DNA of 64,000 bases. Origin: Collinsella sp. An307 (GTDB taxonomy: Bacteria; Actinomycetota; Coriobacteriia; Coriobacteriales; Coriobacteriaceae). The number at the start of each line of letters is the position of its first letter. The stretch's first letter is position 1. Position numbers and translations under genes: made by a program. The stretch covers positions 1 through 64,000 of the forward strand of contig NZ_NFIP01000001.1 in the NCBI RefSeq assembly GCF_002161805.1, in the 5' to 3' direction. A model generated the notes under the pieces. The model saw only the letters and a list, made by a program, of their open reading frames with translations, made no database searches and was not told the origin of the DNA. Shown piece after piece: positions 25,461 through 33,761 of the stretch.

Positions 25461-27818
25461 ATGACGCTCGATGAACTCGAGATTGGCAAGGATGCTATTG
25501 TTGCGTCCGTGGACTGTGACGACCCGTCGCTTCGACAGCATATCTTCGATATGGGCCTTACGCCTGGTATCGAGGTCACCATGATCAAGCTCGCTCCCAT
25601 GGGTGACCCCATGGAGATTCGCTTGAGGGGCTACGAGCTCACGCTCCGGCGCGACGACGCGGCGCGCATCACCGTGTCCGACGTGCACGACGCGCATAAC
25701 TGCCCGCGCCACGAGACCCCGGCGGGCGTCACGGCGCATCCCGCGCTTGGCGAGGAGCCGGCGCGCCCACGGCGCGAGGGTGCAGCGCTTTCTGAGTCGG
25801 CGCCCCTCACCTTCGCGCTCGCCGGCAACCAGAACTGCGGCAAGACCACGCTCTTCAACCAGCTCACTGGCTCCAACCAGCATGTGGGTAACTTTCCTGG
25901 CGTAACGGTCGACCGCAAGGACGGACAGATCCGCGGGCATGCAAACGCCACGGTGACCGACCTGCCGGGCATCTACTCGCTCTCGCCGTATACGAGCGAG
26001 GAGGTGGTGAGCCGCCAGTTCATTTTGGAGGAGCACCCCAACGCGATCATCAACATCGTCGATGCCACCAACATCGAGCGCAACCTCTATCTGACGCTCC
26101 AGCTCATGGAGCTCGATTGCCCCATGGTGCTTGCGCTCAACATGATGGACGAGGTGGCGGCAAACGGCGGTACCGTCGACGTGAACGCGCTCGAGGCGGC
26201 GCTCGGCATTCCCGTCGTGCCCATCTCGGCTGCCAAGAATCAAGGTATCGACGAGCTTGTCGAGCACGCGCTCCACGTGGCGCGCTTCCGTGAGCATCCG
26301 GGCCGTATCGATTTCTGTGCCGAGGACGGGCCCGATGGCGGCGCGCTTCACCGCTGCATCCACGGCCTTATCCACCTCATCTCCGACCATGCGGAGGCGG
26401 CCCAGATCCCCACGCGCTTTGCTGCGACGAAGCTCATCGAGGGCGATCAGCTGGTCATCGATGCGCTCGCGCTCGACGAAAACGAACTTGCCGGTGCCGA
26501 GCACATCATCTCGCAGATGGAGGACGAGGCCCACGCCGACCGCCTCGCCGCGCTGGCTGACATGCGCTTCTCCTTTATCGAGAGCGTCTGCGAGCGCTGC
26601 GTGGTGAAACCGCGCGAGAGCCGCGAGCACAAGCGCAGCGTCGCCGCCGACCGCATTCTCACCGGCAAGCACACCGCCATCCCGGTGTTTCTCGGCATCA
26701 TGGCGCTCGTGTTCTGGCTCACGTTCGATGTCATCGGCCAGCGTCTCTCCGACCTGCTTGCCGAGGGAATCGACTGGTTCACCGGCGTGGTCGACGTGGC
26801 GCTCACCAACTTTGGAACGAATCCGGTGGTGCACGCGCTCGTGATCGACGGCATCTTTGCCGGCGTGGGCAGCGTGCTTTCCTTCCTGCCCGTTATCGTG
26901 GTGCTCTTCCTTTTGCTCTCCATCCTCGAGGATTCGGGCTACATGGCGCGCGTCGCCTTTGTGATGGACAAGCTGCTGCGCAAGATCGGCCTTTCCGGCC
27001 GGAGCTTCGTGCCTATGCTCATTGGCTTTGGTTGCTCGGTTCCCGCCATCATGGCGACGCGCACCCTTCCCTCCGAGCACGACCGCAAGATGACGGTCAT
27101 GCTCACGCCGTTCATGAGCTGCTCGGCAAAGCTGCCGGTCTACGCACTCTTTGCGGGGACGTTCTTCCCCGATGCGGCCCCCGCCGTCATGCTCGCGCTC
27201 TATGTGATGGGCATGGTCGTGGGCGTCCTCGTGGCGCTTGTGCTCAAGGGGACGGCTTTCCGTGGCGACCCGGTGCCCTTTGTGATGGAGCTTCCCAACT
27301 ACCGCCTGCCGAGTGCTAAGACGACGCTTCGCCTCGCGTGGGACAAGGCCAAGGGCTTTGCCACCAAGGCGTTTACCATCATCTTTGTGGCGAGCGTGGT
27401 CATCTGGGTGCTTCAGACCTTCGACATCCGCTTCAACGTCGTGGCGGACCAGGCAAACAGCATGCTCGCCGGCGTGGGCGCCCTTCTCGCCCCGGTGTTT
27501 GCGCCGCTCGGCTTTGGCAACTGGATGGCCGCGGCGGCCCTTGCCGCCGGCTTTGGCGCGAAGGAGAACGTGGTCGCCACGCTCACGGTGCTCATGGGCG
27601 GTACGACGGCTGCGCTCACAGGGCTCTTCACGCCGCTTACGGCGTTTGTCTTCCTCACGTTCACGCTGCTCTACACGCCGTGCGTGGCGGCGGTCTCGGC
27701 TGTCAAAAACGAGCTTGGCGTCCGCATGATGTGGGCGGTCATCGCCATGCAGTGCGGGGTCGCCTGGGCGGTTGCCCTCATCGTGCGGCTTGTTGGCATG
27801 GCGCTTGGCCTTGTATAG
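25461..27818 (+). CDS. feoB: Ferrous iron transporter, FeoA-FeoB fusion
   Basis: Imports Fe(II) across the membrane. The 785-residue protein starts with a FeoA SH3-like domain (residues 1-75, LRQHIFDMGLTPGIEVTMIKLAPMGDP). A linker and the GTPase domain of FeoB follow: G1 GNQNCGKTTLFN, G2 region HVGNFPGVTVD, G3 DLPG, G4 NMMD. After the helical spacer come about ten membrane segments with the Gate motifs GFGCSVPAIMATR and TPFMSCSAKLPVYALFAG. FeoA and FeoB are separate proteins in most bacteria; this is a natural single-chain version. The upstream region contains GTTAGCCGAGG, which partly resembles a DtxR/IdeR half-site, too weak to call. Confidence 0.95.
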   Translation: MTLDELEIGKDAIVASVDCDDPSLRQHIFDMGLTPGIEVTMIKLAPMGDPMEIRLRGYELTLRRDDAARITVSDVHDAHNCPRHETPAGVTAHPALGEEPARPRREGAALSESAPLTFALAGNQNCGKTTLFNQLTGSNQHVGNFPGVTVDRKDGQIRGHANATVTDLPGIYSLSPYTSEEVVSRQFILEEHPNAIINIVDATNIERNLYLTLQLMELDCPMVLALNMMDEVAANGGTVDVNALEAALGIPVVPISAAKNQGIDELVEHALHVARFREHPGRIDFCAEDGPDGGALHRCIHGLIHLISDHAEAAQIPTRFAATKLIEGDQLVIDALALDENELAGAEHIISQMEDEAHADRLAALADMRFSFIESVCERCVVKPRESREHKRSVAADRILTGKHTAIPVFLGIMALVFWLTFDVIGQRLSDLLAEGIDWFTGVVDVALTNFGTNPVVHALVIDGIFAGVGSVLSFLPVIVVLFLLLSILEDSGYMARVAFVMDKLLRKIGLSGRSFVPMLIGFGCSVPAIMATRTLPSEHDRKMTVMLTPFMSCSAKLPVYALFAGTFFPDAAPAVMLALYVMGMVVGVLVALVLKGTAFRGDPVPFVMELPNYRLPSAKTTLRLAWDKAKGFATKAFTIIFVASVVIWVLQTFDIRFNVVADQANSMLAGVGALLAPVFAPLGFGNWMAAAALAAGFGAKENVVATLTVLMGGTTAALTGLFTPLTAFVFLTFTLLYTPCVAAVSAVKNELGVRMMWAVIAMQCGVAWAVALIVRLVGMALGLV

Positions 27819-28031
27819 CGGCGTAGCGCCCGACCGTGCGCTCGCCTGCGCCCCGAGCGAGTCTGCCGCGCGCTGGCCGTTCTTGGCCGAGCTTCGCCAC
27901 TCGCCGATTATTCCGACCGTTTGCGAGTGGAGTGGTAACTTGCGCGTTTCCTAACGGCAACAATACATGCGCAGGATGAGAGATACCCCGCGGGGCACCT
28001 CCCGCGCGGCGGAACCGAAGGGAGGACCACC

Positions 28032-28403
28032 ATGATTCGTCCTGCTACTTCTTCCGATGCCGAGCGCGTCTTCCACCTTCTGTGCTGCGCTCAGGGCGCT
28101 CAGCGCCCGTACGGCGAGTTTGCCGAGACCTTTGCGGGCAGGCTCGCCTCGCCGGACGAGGCCTGCCTTGTTGCCGAGGAGGCCGATGGTACGGTCTGGG
28201 GCTTCATCGCCCTGCGCGCGACCGACCCGGCGGACGCGCATGATCCCATGGCAATTTCCGAACTTATTGTTGCCTCGCGCATGCGCGGCATGCAGGCGCA
28301 CCTCATCGCGCGGGCCTACCGTTTGGTGCACGCCCTGCGCCACTGCGCGCGCACCCTCGCGCACCGCTCCCCGGGCGAGGTCCCGCAGCTGCGCATCGCC
28401 TAA
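28032..28403 (+). CDS. Small GNAT-like protein
   Basis: A 123-residue protein that starts like a GNAT acetyltransferase (MIRPATSSDAERVFHLL, then a beta strand CLVAEEADGTVWGFIALRAT). The region matching motif A (ISELIVASRMRGMQAHLIARAYRLVHAL) lacks the usual RGxGxG acetyl-CoA loop; only RGMQ is present. The last 25 residues are Arg/His-rich. It may be a degenerate or non-catalytic GNAT fold. GGGAGG lies 6 bases before the ATG, so expression is likely. Confidence 0.55.
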   Translation: MIRPATSSDAERVFHLLCCAQGAQRPYGEFAETFAGRLASPDEACLVAEEADGTVWGFIALRATDPADAHDPMAISELIVASRMRGMQAHLIARAYRLVHALRHCARTLAHRSPGEVPQLRIA

Positions 28404-28513
28404 GCGCGGTTCCGCCCCGCCATCCGCAGTTGGCCGTCTCGTCCCGCCGTCTGCAGCCGGCCGTTCGCGGTATCATCTGCTCATGGTGGCGCGTAGGCGA
28501 GCAGGGGAAGGCC

Positions 28514-29059
28514 ATGGCGGAGTATCGGCATATCGAGCACAGCTTCGACCCCGTCTTTGACGAGCGGTCGCGCATCCTTGTGCTGGGCTCGTTTCCCTCG
28601 GTGCTCTCACGCGCGAACGCGTTTTTCTACGGTAACCCGCAAAACCGTTTCTGGCGCGTGATCGCCGCATGCACAGGCGAGGTAGTGCCGCCCAACGAGG
28701 GTGACCCGCTTGTCCCGGGCGCGCCGGCGGCGACGCTCGCTCAGTCGATCGAGGCAAAGCGTGCACTTCTCATCCGCCATCGCATCGCGCTTTGGGATGT
28801 GATCGAGAGCTGCGACATCAAAGGCTCGTCCGACGCGAGCATCAAAAACGTTGTGCCCGCTCGCATCGAGCGCATCTGCGACGTTGCCCCCATAGAGCGC
28901 GTGGTGGTAAACGGGGCGACGGCGGGCCGTCTCTACCGGCGCTACCTCGAGGCGCGGGTGGGTATCGAGGCCGAGGTGCTGCCCTCAACAAGTCCCGCCA
29001 ACGCGAGCTGGTCGCTCGAGCGGCTCATCGCGCGCTGGAGCGAGGTACTTGGCGCATAA
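28514..29059 (+). CDS. UDG-superfamily DNA glycosylase (hypoxanthine/deoxyinosine type)
   Basis: A 181-residue base-excision repair glycosylase of the uracil-DNA glycosylase fold, family 6-like. Motif 1 is ILVLGSFPSVLSR with YGNPQNRFWRV following. A middle region reads GLWDVIESCDIKGSSDASI-like (here ALWDVIESC). Motif 2 is LPSTSPANASWS. Members remove deaminated adenine (hypoxanthine) from DNA. The ATG at 28514 follows GGGGAAGG closely. Codon use is that of the core genome. Confidence 0.85.
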   Translation: MAEYRHIEHSFDPVFDERSRILVLGSFPSVLSRANAFFYGNPQNRFWRVIAACTGEVVPPNEGDPLVPGAPAATLAQSIEAKRALLIRHRIALWDVIESCDIKGSSDASIKNVVPARIERICDVAPIERVVVNGATAGRLYRRYLEARVGIEAEVLPSTSPANASWSLERLIARWSEVLGA

Positions 29060-29195
29060 GCGGTTCGGGCATCGGTACCGCCGGCGTCTCCGCCGGCTAG
29101 GCGCAGGCTGCAGGGGCGCCGACGTGTCGGGTGTGTGTGCTTGCCATGGGTTTGCTTGACGCACGCAGCGCCATACGCGATACTATCACGCGTTA

Positions 29196-29345
29196 ACGCA
29201 CGATTCCGCTGCCAGAGACAGCCGGTGCCGCGGGGCCACAAGGCTCCAACGCTCAAAGGGGTAACCCGCCAGCCGAGGTGGTTGAGAGCCTAGACTTGCT
29301 TCTCGCCCCCGTCGCTCTTGCAGCACGGGGGTTTCTTTTTCGAGG
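29196..29345 (+). ncRNA. Ribosomal protein L10 leader (autoregulatory RNA)
   Basis: The mRNA leader bound by the L10-L7/L12 complex to limit its own synthesis. The sequence GCTGCCAGAGACAGCCGG, an AAGGGGTAACCCGCC-like internal block, and CCAGCCGAGGTGG in this order immediately upstream of rplJ match the conserved layout of the L10 leader. The leader ends in an attenuator hairpin (29305-29341). Confidence 0.85.
29305..29341 (+). terminator. Attenuator terminator in the L10 leader
   Basis: CCCCCGT pairs with ACGGGGG around a 12-base loop and is followed by TTTCTTTTT. It lies about 60 bases before rplJ. Confidence 0.85.
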
Positions 29346-29404
29346 CATCCCCGTCACGTCCTGCACGGGGTCGTGCCCGGAAAAGACGAGAAGGAGGTGT
29401 ACGT

Positions 29405-29926
29405 ATGCCAGCACAGTACAAGATCGAGAAGGTTGCCGAGATCGAGCAGCGTATCGAGGCCAACAACGGCGTCTTCGTGGTGAACTACCGCGGTCTCACG
29501 GTCAAGCAGTCCGAGGACCTGCGTCACAAGCTCCGCGAGGCCGGCGCCGAGATGAAGGTCTACAAGAACAACCTCGTTCGTCTCGCTCTTAAGAACCAGG
29601 GTCAGCCCGAGATTGACGATATCCTCGTCGGCCCCGTTGCCTACGTGTTCTATGAGAACGAGCCGGTCGAGTCCGCTAAGGCCCTGAAGGAGTTCGCTCA
29701 GAAGTCCAAGGGCGTGCTCGAGGTCAAGGGTGGTATCTCCGAGGGTAAGGCCGTTACGGCCGAGGAGGTCGCCGCTATCGCCGACCTGCCGACCAAGGAC
29801 CAGCTGCTCGGCCAGATCGCCGGCCTTATCAACGGCTTCGCCCGCGATATCGCCGTCTGCGTCAACGGCGTGTCCTCTGGTCTTGCTCGCCAGATCTCCC
29901 AGATTTCCGAGCAGAAGGCCGCCTAA
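29405..29926 (+). CDS. rplJ: 50S ribosomal protein L10
   Basis: The stalk base protein that anchors L7/L12 dimers to 23S rRNA. 173 residues is the normal length. The N-terminal rRNA-binding domain is recognised by VAEIEQRIEANNGVFVVNYRGLTVKQSEDLRHKLREAGAEMKVYKNNLVRLAL. A C-terminal helix for L7/L12 dimers follows. AAGGAGGTG lies 6 bases before the ATG at 29405; an upstream in-frame start at 29318 would fall inside the leader RNA and is rejected. It is cotranscribed with rplL. Confidence 0.97.
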   Translation: MPAQYKIEKVAEIEQRIEANNGVFVVNYRGLTVKQSEDLRHKLREAGAEMKVYKNNLVRLALKNQGQPEIDDILVGPVAYVFYENEPVESAKALKEFAQKSKGVLEVKGGISEGKAVTAEEVAAIADLPTKDQLLGQIAGLINGFARDIAVCVNGVSSGLARQISQISEQKAA

Positions 29927-30025
29927 CAGGCGTCCCGCGCGGCTTGCCGCGCACCGTGGCATTCGTGCCGCATCGTAGTTTTTCAGCTCCGCGCCATCCG
30001 GCGCGGGAACCGAAAGGATTTTAAA

Positions 30026-30406
30026 ATGGCTAAGCTTACCAATGAGGAGATCATCGAGGCCCTCAAGGAAATGACCCTTCTCGAGGCTTCCGAGCTCGTC
30101 AAGATGATCGAGGACACCTTCGGCGTTTCCGCTGCTGCTCCGGCTGCCGTCGTGGCCGCTGGCCCGGCTGCTGGTGCTGCCGAGGAGGAGGAGAAGACCG
30201 AGTTTGACGTCGTGCTCGAGGGCTTCGGCGACAACAAGATCCAGGTCATCAAGGTCGTCCGTGAGCTCACCAGCCTCGGCCTCAAGGAGGCCAAGGAGGT
30301 CGTCGAGGGCGCTCCCAAGGCCGTTCTCGAGGGTGTCAAGAAGGAGGACGCCGACGCTGCCAAGGAGAAGCTCGAGGCTGCCGGCGCTGCCGTCTCCATC
30401 AAGTAA
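30026..30406 (+). CDS. rplL: 50S ribosomal protein L7/L12
   Basis: The mobile stalk protein that recruits translation GTPases. The 126-residue protein has the dimerisation N-terminus ([32 protein letters not shown]), an Ala/Gly/Pro hinge (about residues 36-55) and the globular C-terminal domain ([44 protein letters not shown]). AAAGGA lies 8 bases before the ATG. It is followed by a strong terminator. Confidence 0.98.
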   Translation: MAKLTNEEIIEALKEMTLLEASELVKMIEDTFGVSAAAPAAVVAAGPAAGAAEEEEKTEFDVVLEGFGDNKIQVIKVVRELTSLGLKEAKEVVEGAPKAVLEGVKKEDADAAKEKLEAAGAAVSIK

Positions 30407-30460
30407 CTCCCGGCAGGTCTGGTACCTGCTCATGGCCGCATAACATAGCGACCGCTTTGC

Positions 30461-30496
30461 AAGGGGTCGAGGGCATAGGTCCTCGGCCCCTTTTTT
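30461..30496 (+). terminator. Rho-independent terminator of rplJL
   Basis: AAGGGGTCGAGG pairs with CCTCGGCCCCTT around GCATAGGT and ends in six T residues. Confidence 0.92.
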
Positions 30497-30512
30497 AATG
30501 CACATTTGCACA

Positions 30513-30528
30513 TTTGGGGACGGGGTCG
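30513..30528. repeat. REP-like half element
   Basis: TTTGGGGACGGGGTCG, matching the GGGGACGGGGCC arm at 43427-43441. A single arm sits directly after the rplL terminator. Confidence 0.5.
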
Positions 30529-30554
30529 TTTTATGCATGCGCACTCTTGGGCGA

Positions 30555-31409
30555 CTAACGGGTGCGCAGCGCCGTATAGGGGAGCGAGCGCTGCAGAAAC
30601 GCCATGTTCTTGCGGTAGTCGCGCGCAAACACGCAGCAAAAAAGCGAGTCGAGTACAAACTGCACGGCGATATGGCTCGCAAACTGCGTGATACGGTGCT
30701 GCAGGCTCTCGCGGTCGCTCACCATGAGGTAGGCGTCGAGACTCGGCAGCGCTCGCCGGGCGCGCTGCGAGCCTACGAGGATGATGGGTGTGCCCTGTTC
30801 CCTCAGCACCGAGATGATGCGCCGATAGCTTGCCTGCAGCCCCGAGTAGCTGATGATGATGGCCGCATGCGTCTTGTCTGAGGCGAGGGCGAGCCTGCTC
30901 ATACGCTCGCCCGAGAGCGGGCAGACGGCTCGTTTGCCGGCCGAGAGCAGCCGCTCCTCAAACATCTGCGCCGGGTAGACATTGTGCGAGCCGGTGTAGA
31001 TCTCTACGCTCTTTGCCTGGGAAACGAGGCGAGCGGCGCGCTCGAGCTCGCTGGGCTCCAGGAGCTTTACCGTGTCGGCGACGGTGGTCTCGTAGAGCGT
31101 GGACATGTTGGCGACGATAGTGCGCTGCGCATCGCCCGGGGCAAAGGGGAAGTTCACATCGACCGTGGCGATTGGATCGGGTCGCGTGGCTTGGATCTTG
31201 CCCATCTCCAGCTTGAGCGCCTTAAAGCCAGAGAGGCCGAGCTTTTTGCAGAGGCGCTGGATGCTCGCCTTTGAGGTCGAGGTTGCGCGTGCAAGCTCCT
31301 CCAGCGTGTAACTGCCAAGACGCGCTCCCAGGTCCAACACGGCGTGGGCGAGCTGGAGCTCGGTGGGGGTGAGGTTCTCCGCTTGGGCGATGCGTTCTTC
31401 GATGGTCAT
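30555..31409 (-). CDS. RpiR-family regulator with SIS sugar-phosphate domain
   Basis: A 284-residue repressor or activator. The N-terminal HTH_6 domain (residues 1-75, YTLEELARATSTSKASIQRLCKKLGLSGFKALKLEMG) binds DNA. The C-terminal SIS domain (about 110-250, SVEIYTGSHNVYPAQMFEERLLSAGKRAV, then IIISYSGLQASYRRIISVLREQGTPIILVGS) senses a phosphosugar. AGAGGGG precedes the ATG. It is divergent from the GH4 gene, and the shared spacer carries an ATACTCA/TGAGTAT inverted repeat that may be its operator. Control of phospho-beta-glucoside use is the likely role. Confidence 0.9.
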   Translation of the reverse strand: MTIEERIAQAENLTPTELQLAHAVLDLGARLGSYTLEELARATSTSKASIQRLCKKLGLSGFKALKLEMGKIQATRPDPIATVDVNFPFAPGDAQRTIVANMSTLYETTVADTVKLLEPSELERAARLVSQAKSVEIYTGSHNVYPAQMFEERLLSAGKRAVCPLSGERMSRLALASDKTHAAIIISYSGLQASYRRIISVLREQGTPIILVGSQRARRALPSLDAYLMVSDRESLQHRITQFASHIAVQFVLDSLFCCVFARDYRKNMAFLQRSLPYTALRTR

Positions 31410-31426
31410 GGGCGCCCCTCTCAGAA

Positions 31427-31456
31427 ATACTCAAAACGATTCAATCTGAGTATAAT
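31427..31456. promoter_or_regulatory. Candidate RpiR operator overlapping a GH4 -10 box
   Basis: ATACTCA (31427-31433) and TGAGTAT (31447-31453) form a perfect 7-bp inverted repeat with 13 bases between. A TATAAT box (31451-31456) for the rightward GH4 gene overlaps the right arm. No good -35 is visible, suggesting regulator-dependent transcription. Confidence 0.55.
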
Positions 31457-31485
31457 CTAAGGCAAATCTGCCCTAAAAAGATGCA

Positions 31486-31540
31486 GAACATCTCAGACTT
31501 GCTGCGCCGCGCGCGAGCGACGGGCACACTGGAGATGTTC
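31486..31540 (+). promoter_or_regulatory. 5' leader stem-loop of the GH4 gene
   Basis: GAACATCTC (31486-31494) and GAGATGTTC (31532-31540) are perfect 9-base complements. They enclose a very GC-rich loop with inner pairing. It lies about 50 bases before the start codon. Function unknown. Confidence 0.5.
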
Positions 31541-31589
31541 GGAAACGCGCGGCGCCGCACGGGGCCGCTGGGGCAGAAAGGACACCCAC

Positions 31590-32990
31590 ATGGCAGACAA
31601 GCAAGGCGTAAAGATCGTAACGATCGGCGGCGGCTCGAGCTACACGCCCGAGCTCATGGAGGGCTTCATCAAGCGCTACGACCGCCTGCCGGTGCGTGAG
31701 ATCTGGCTCGTCGACATTGAGGATGGCCGCGAGAAGGTCGAGACCGTCGGCGCTATGGCGCAGCGCATGTGGGATGCCTCGCCCTACGACGTCAAGGTGC
31801 ACATCTCCTTCGACCGCCGCGAGGCCCTGCCGGGCGCCGACTTTGTGACCACGCAGTTCCGCGTTGGCCTGCTCTACGCCCGCATCAAGGACGAGCGCAT
31901 TCCGCTGTCCTACGGCATGCTCGGCCAGGAGACCAACGGCGCCGGCGGTATGTTCAAGGCGTTCCGCACTATCCCGGTCATCGGCCAGATCATCGACGAT
32001 ATGCGCGAGCTCTGCCCGGACGCCTGGCTCATCAACTTCACCAACCCCTCTGGCATGGTGACCGAGGCCGCCATCAAGCACTTTGGCTGGAAGAAGACCA
32101 TCGGTCTTTGCAACGTGCCTGTGGGTTCCATGATCAACGAGCCCAAGCTCATCGGCTACGAGGAGAACGACCCGCGCCTCACGTTCCGCTTCGCCGGCCT
32201 CAACCACTTCCACTGGCACCGTGTGTGGGACGAGAACGGCCGCGAGGTCACCCACGACATCATCAGCCACCTGAACGACCGCGACAACGGCATGCCCGCC
32301 AACATCGACGAGGTCGAGCTCCCGCTTGAGATGCTCCACTCCATGGGCATGATCCCCTGCGGCTACCACCGCTACTACTACATGCACGAGGAGATGCTCG
32401 CGCAGGAGATCCGCGACTTTGGCAAGGGCGAGTGCCGCGCCGAGGTCGTGAAGAAGACCGAGGACGAGCTCTTTGAGCTCTACAAGAACCCGGAGCTCGA
32501 CCACAAGCCCGAGCAGCTCGCCAAGCGCGGCGGTGCCCACTACTCCGATGCCGCCTGCGAGACCATCGCCTCCATCTACGGCGACACCAACACCCATATG
32601 GTCGTCTCCACGCAGAACAACGGTGCGGTGCCCGACCTTGCCCCGGATTCGATCGTCGAGGTCTCTGCGCTCATTGGTCGCCATGGCGCCGAGCCGCTCG
32701 CTTGGGGTCCCATGCCCAGCCAGGAGCGCGGCTGGCTGCAGTGCATGAAGGCCATGGAGGAGTGCGTCATCGAGGCCGCCATCACGGGCGACTACGGCAA
32801 GGCGCTCGAGGCGTTCTGCCTGAACCCGCAGGTGGAGAACGGCAAGAAGGCCCAGTGTGTCCTGAACGAACTCCTTGTGGCGCACGAGAAGTACCTGCCG
32901 CAGTTTGCCGAGAAGATCGCCGAGCTCAAGGCCGCTGGCGTGACGGTCACCGACGAGACCGCCGCCCGTCTGGTGGCCGAGGGCAAGTAA
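31590..32990 (+). CDS. Glycoside hydrolase family 4, 6-phospho-beta-glucosidase type
   Basis: A 466-residue NAD- and Mn-dependent enzyme that hydrolyses phosphorylated beta-glucosides after PTS uptake. The dinucleotide site is IVTIGGGSSYTPELMEGF. Metal ligands lie in the Cys motif GLCNVPVGSMI and the His motif AGLNHFHWHRVW. DAWLINFTNPSGMVTEA is the substrate loop. These match the CelF-like branch rather than the alpha-galactosidase (MelA) branch. AGAAAGGA precedes the ATG. It is divergent from the RpiR gene and followed by a terminator. No PTS permease is adjacent; an EIIA gene lies 14 kb away. Confidence 0.93.
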   Translation: MADKQGVKIVTIGGGSSYTPELMEGFIKRYDRLPVREIWLVDIEDGREKVETVGAMAQRMWDASPYDVKVHISFDRREALPGADFVTTQFRVGLLYARIKDERIPLSYGMLGQETNGAGGMFKAFRTIPVIGQIIDDMRELCPDAWLINFTNPSGMVTEAAIKHFGWKKTIGLCNVPVGSMINEPKLIGYEENDPRLTFRFAGLNHFHWHRVWDENGREVTHDIISHLNDRDNGMPANIDEVELPLEMLHSMGMIPCGYHRYYYMHEEMLAQEIRDFGKGECRAEVVKKTEDELFELYKNPELDHKPEQLAKRGGAHYSDAACETIASIYGDTNTHMVVSTQNNGAVPDLAPDSIVEVSALIGRHGAEPLAWGPMPSQERGWLQCMKAMEECVIEAAITGDYGKALEAFCLNPQVENGKKAQCVLNELLVAHEKYLPQFAEKIAELKAAGVTVTDETAARLVAEGK

Positions 32991-33299
32991 CAAAGGTTTG
33001 CCGGCACCTCCGGTAACAACTGGTCCCCTCAATAGGCGCGCCCGCTTCCCGCGGGCGCGTTTTTGTGTCCCGCTATCTGGTGCAGGGCCGCGGGGCCGTG
33101 TCGCTCGGCACCACGGGCCGCGCGGCTCAGCGCCACGGGCAGTGCTGGGCACCGCGAGTGGCGCCGCTGCACCGGCGGACGGCGAGCGCCTTACCAAATC
33201 CTGACACGCGCCTCACGCGTGCTTGCCGCGCGCGGGGTAATCCTATCTCGTAACAGATGCCGGACGCGCAAGGCGCGGCCAGAGGATGAGGAGACGGTC
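32991..33299. other. Intergenic region after the GH4 gene
   Basis: 309 bases. The terminator (33037-33065) is followed by GC-rich DNA with several overlapping hairpins (GGCACCACGGGCC and neighbours) and then the ribosome-binding region of the small membrane protein. I see no gene in it. Confidence 0.5.
33037..33066 (+). terminator. Rho-independent terminator of the GH4 gene
   Basis: CGCGCCCGC, loop TTCCC, GCGGGCGCG followed by TTTTT. Confidence 0.9.
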
Positions 33300-33557
33300 A
33301 TGAGCATGTTCGACGATATGGTTGGCGAGCGCGACAGCGAGTTCACCGGTCTCAAGGGCATGATCCTTCGCTATGTGGGCAACGTCTACACGCTGGTGCT
33401 CGTGGGCCTGTTTTTCCTGGCGTTTGCGCAGGCCTACCCGGGCGCTGCGCTGCCGTTGCGCATCTGCGCCGGCATCTCGTTTGTGCTCGCGGTCATCATA
33501 AAGCCCCTCAAGATGTGGTGGCAGGGGCGGCAAAACGTAGACAGCGCGCAAGGTTAG
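33300..33557 (+). CDS. Small two-helix membrane protein
   Basis: An 85-residue protein of unknown function. Residues about 24-43 (MILRYVGNVYTLVLVGLFFL) and 50-70 (ALPLRICAGISFVLAVII) are hydrophobic and likely membrane-spanning, leaving a short acidic N-terminus and a basic C-terminus (KMWWQGRQN) in the cytosol. GAGGAG lies 7 bases before the ATG. I do not recognise the family. Confidence 0.65.
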   Translation: MSMFDDMVGERDSEFTGLKGMILRYVGNVYTLVLVGLFFLAFAQAYPGAALPLRICAGISFVLAVIIKPLKMWWQGRQNVDSAQG

Positions 33558-33661
33558 TAAGGCCGTACCTTCAATATCGTCATACCCCGTATACGTGCGC
33601 CTTTTGTGCGCAGGCGGGTTTCCAGCCCAAAACAACTCCGTTACCCCTAAACTGATTGGTC

Positions 33662-33743
33662 GCCGTCGGAAGACGGCTGATTTGACATGGCCGGAAGGCC
33701 CAAGATGGCGCGGAAGCGCCCCTAAGAGCGCCCGAGGTGGCGC
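33662..33743 (+). promoter_or_regulatory. Array of GGAA-loop hairpins in the 5' leader of the RGG-protein gene
   Basis: Three consecutive perfect hairpins all capped by GGAA: GCCGTC-GGAA-GACGGC (33662-33677), GGCC-GGAA-GGCC (33689-33700) and GGCGC-GGAA-GCGCC (33707-33720). A fourth hairpin, GCGCC-CGAGGT-GGCGC (33728-33743), follows. They end 18 bases before the ATG at 33762. The regularity points to a protein-binding or RNA-tertiary element. Confidence 0.75.
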
Positions 33744-33761
33744 GGAAAGTAGAAGGTCTGC

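Larger units (their letters stand above)
29060..29404 (+). other. Promoter and leader region of the rplJ-rplL operon
   Basis: 345 bases without a protein gene. It holds a possible promoter (TTGACG at 29156-29161 and TACTAT at 29181-29186, spacing 19, longer than ideal), the L10 leader RNA and its attenuator terminator. Confidence 0.6.
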
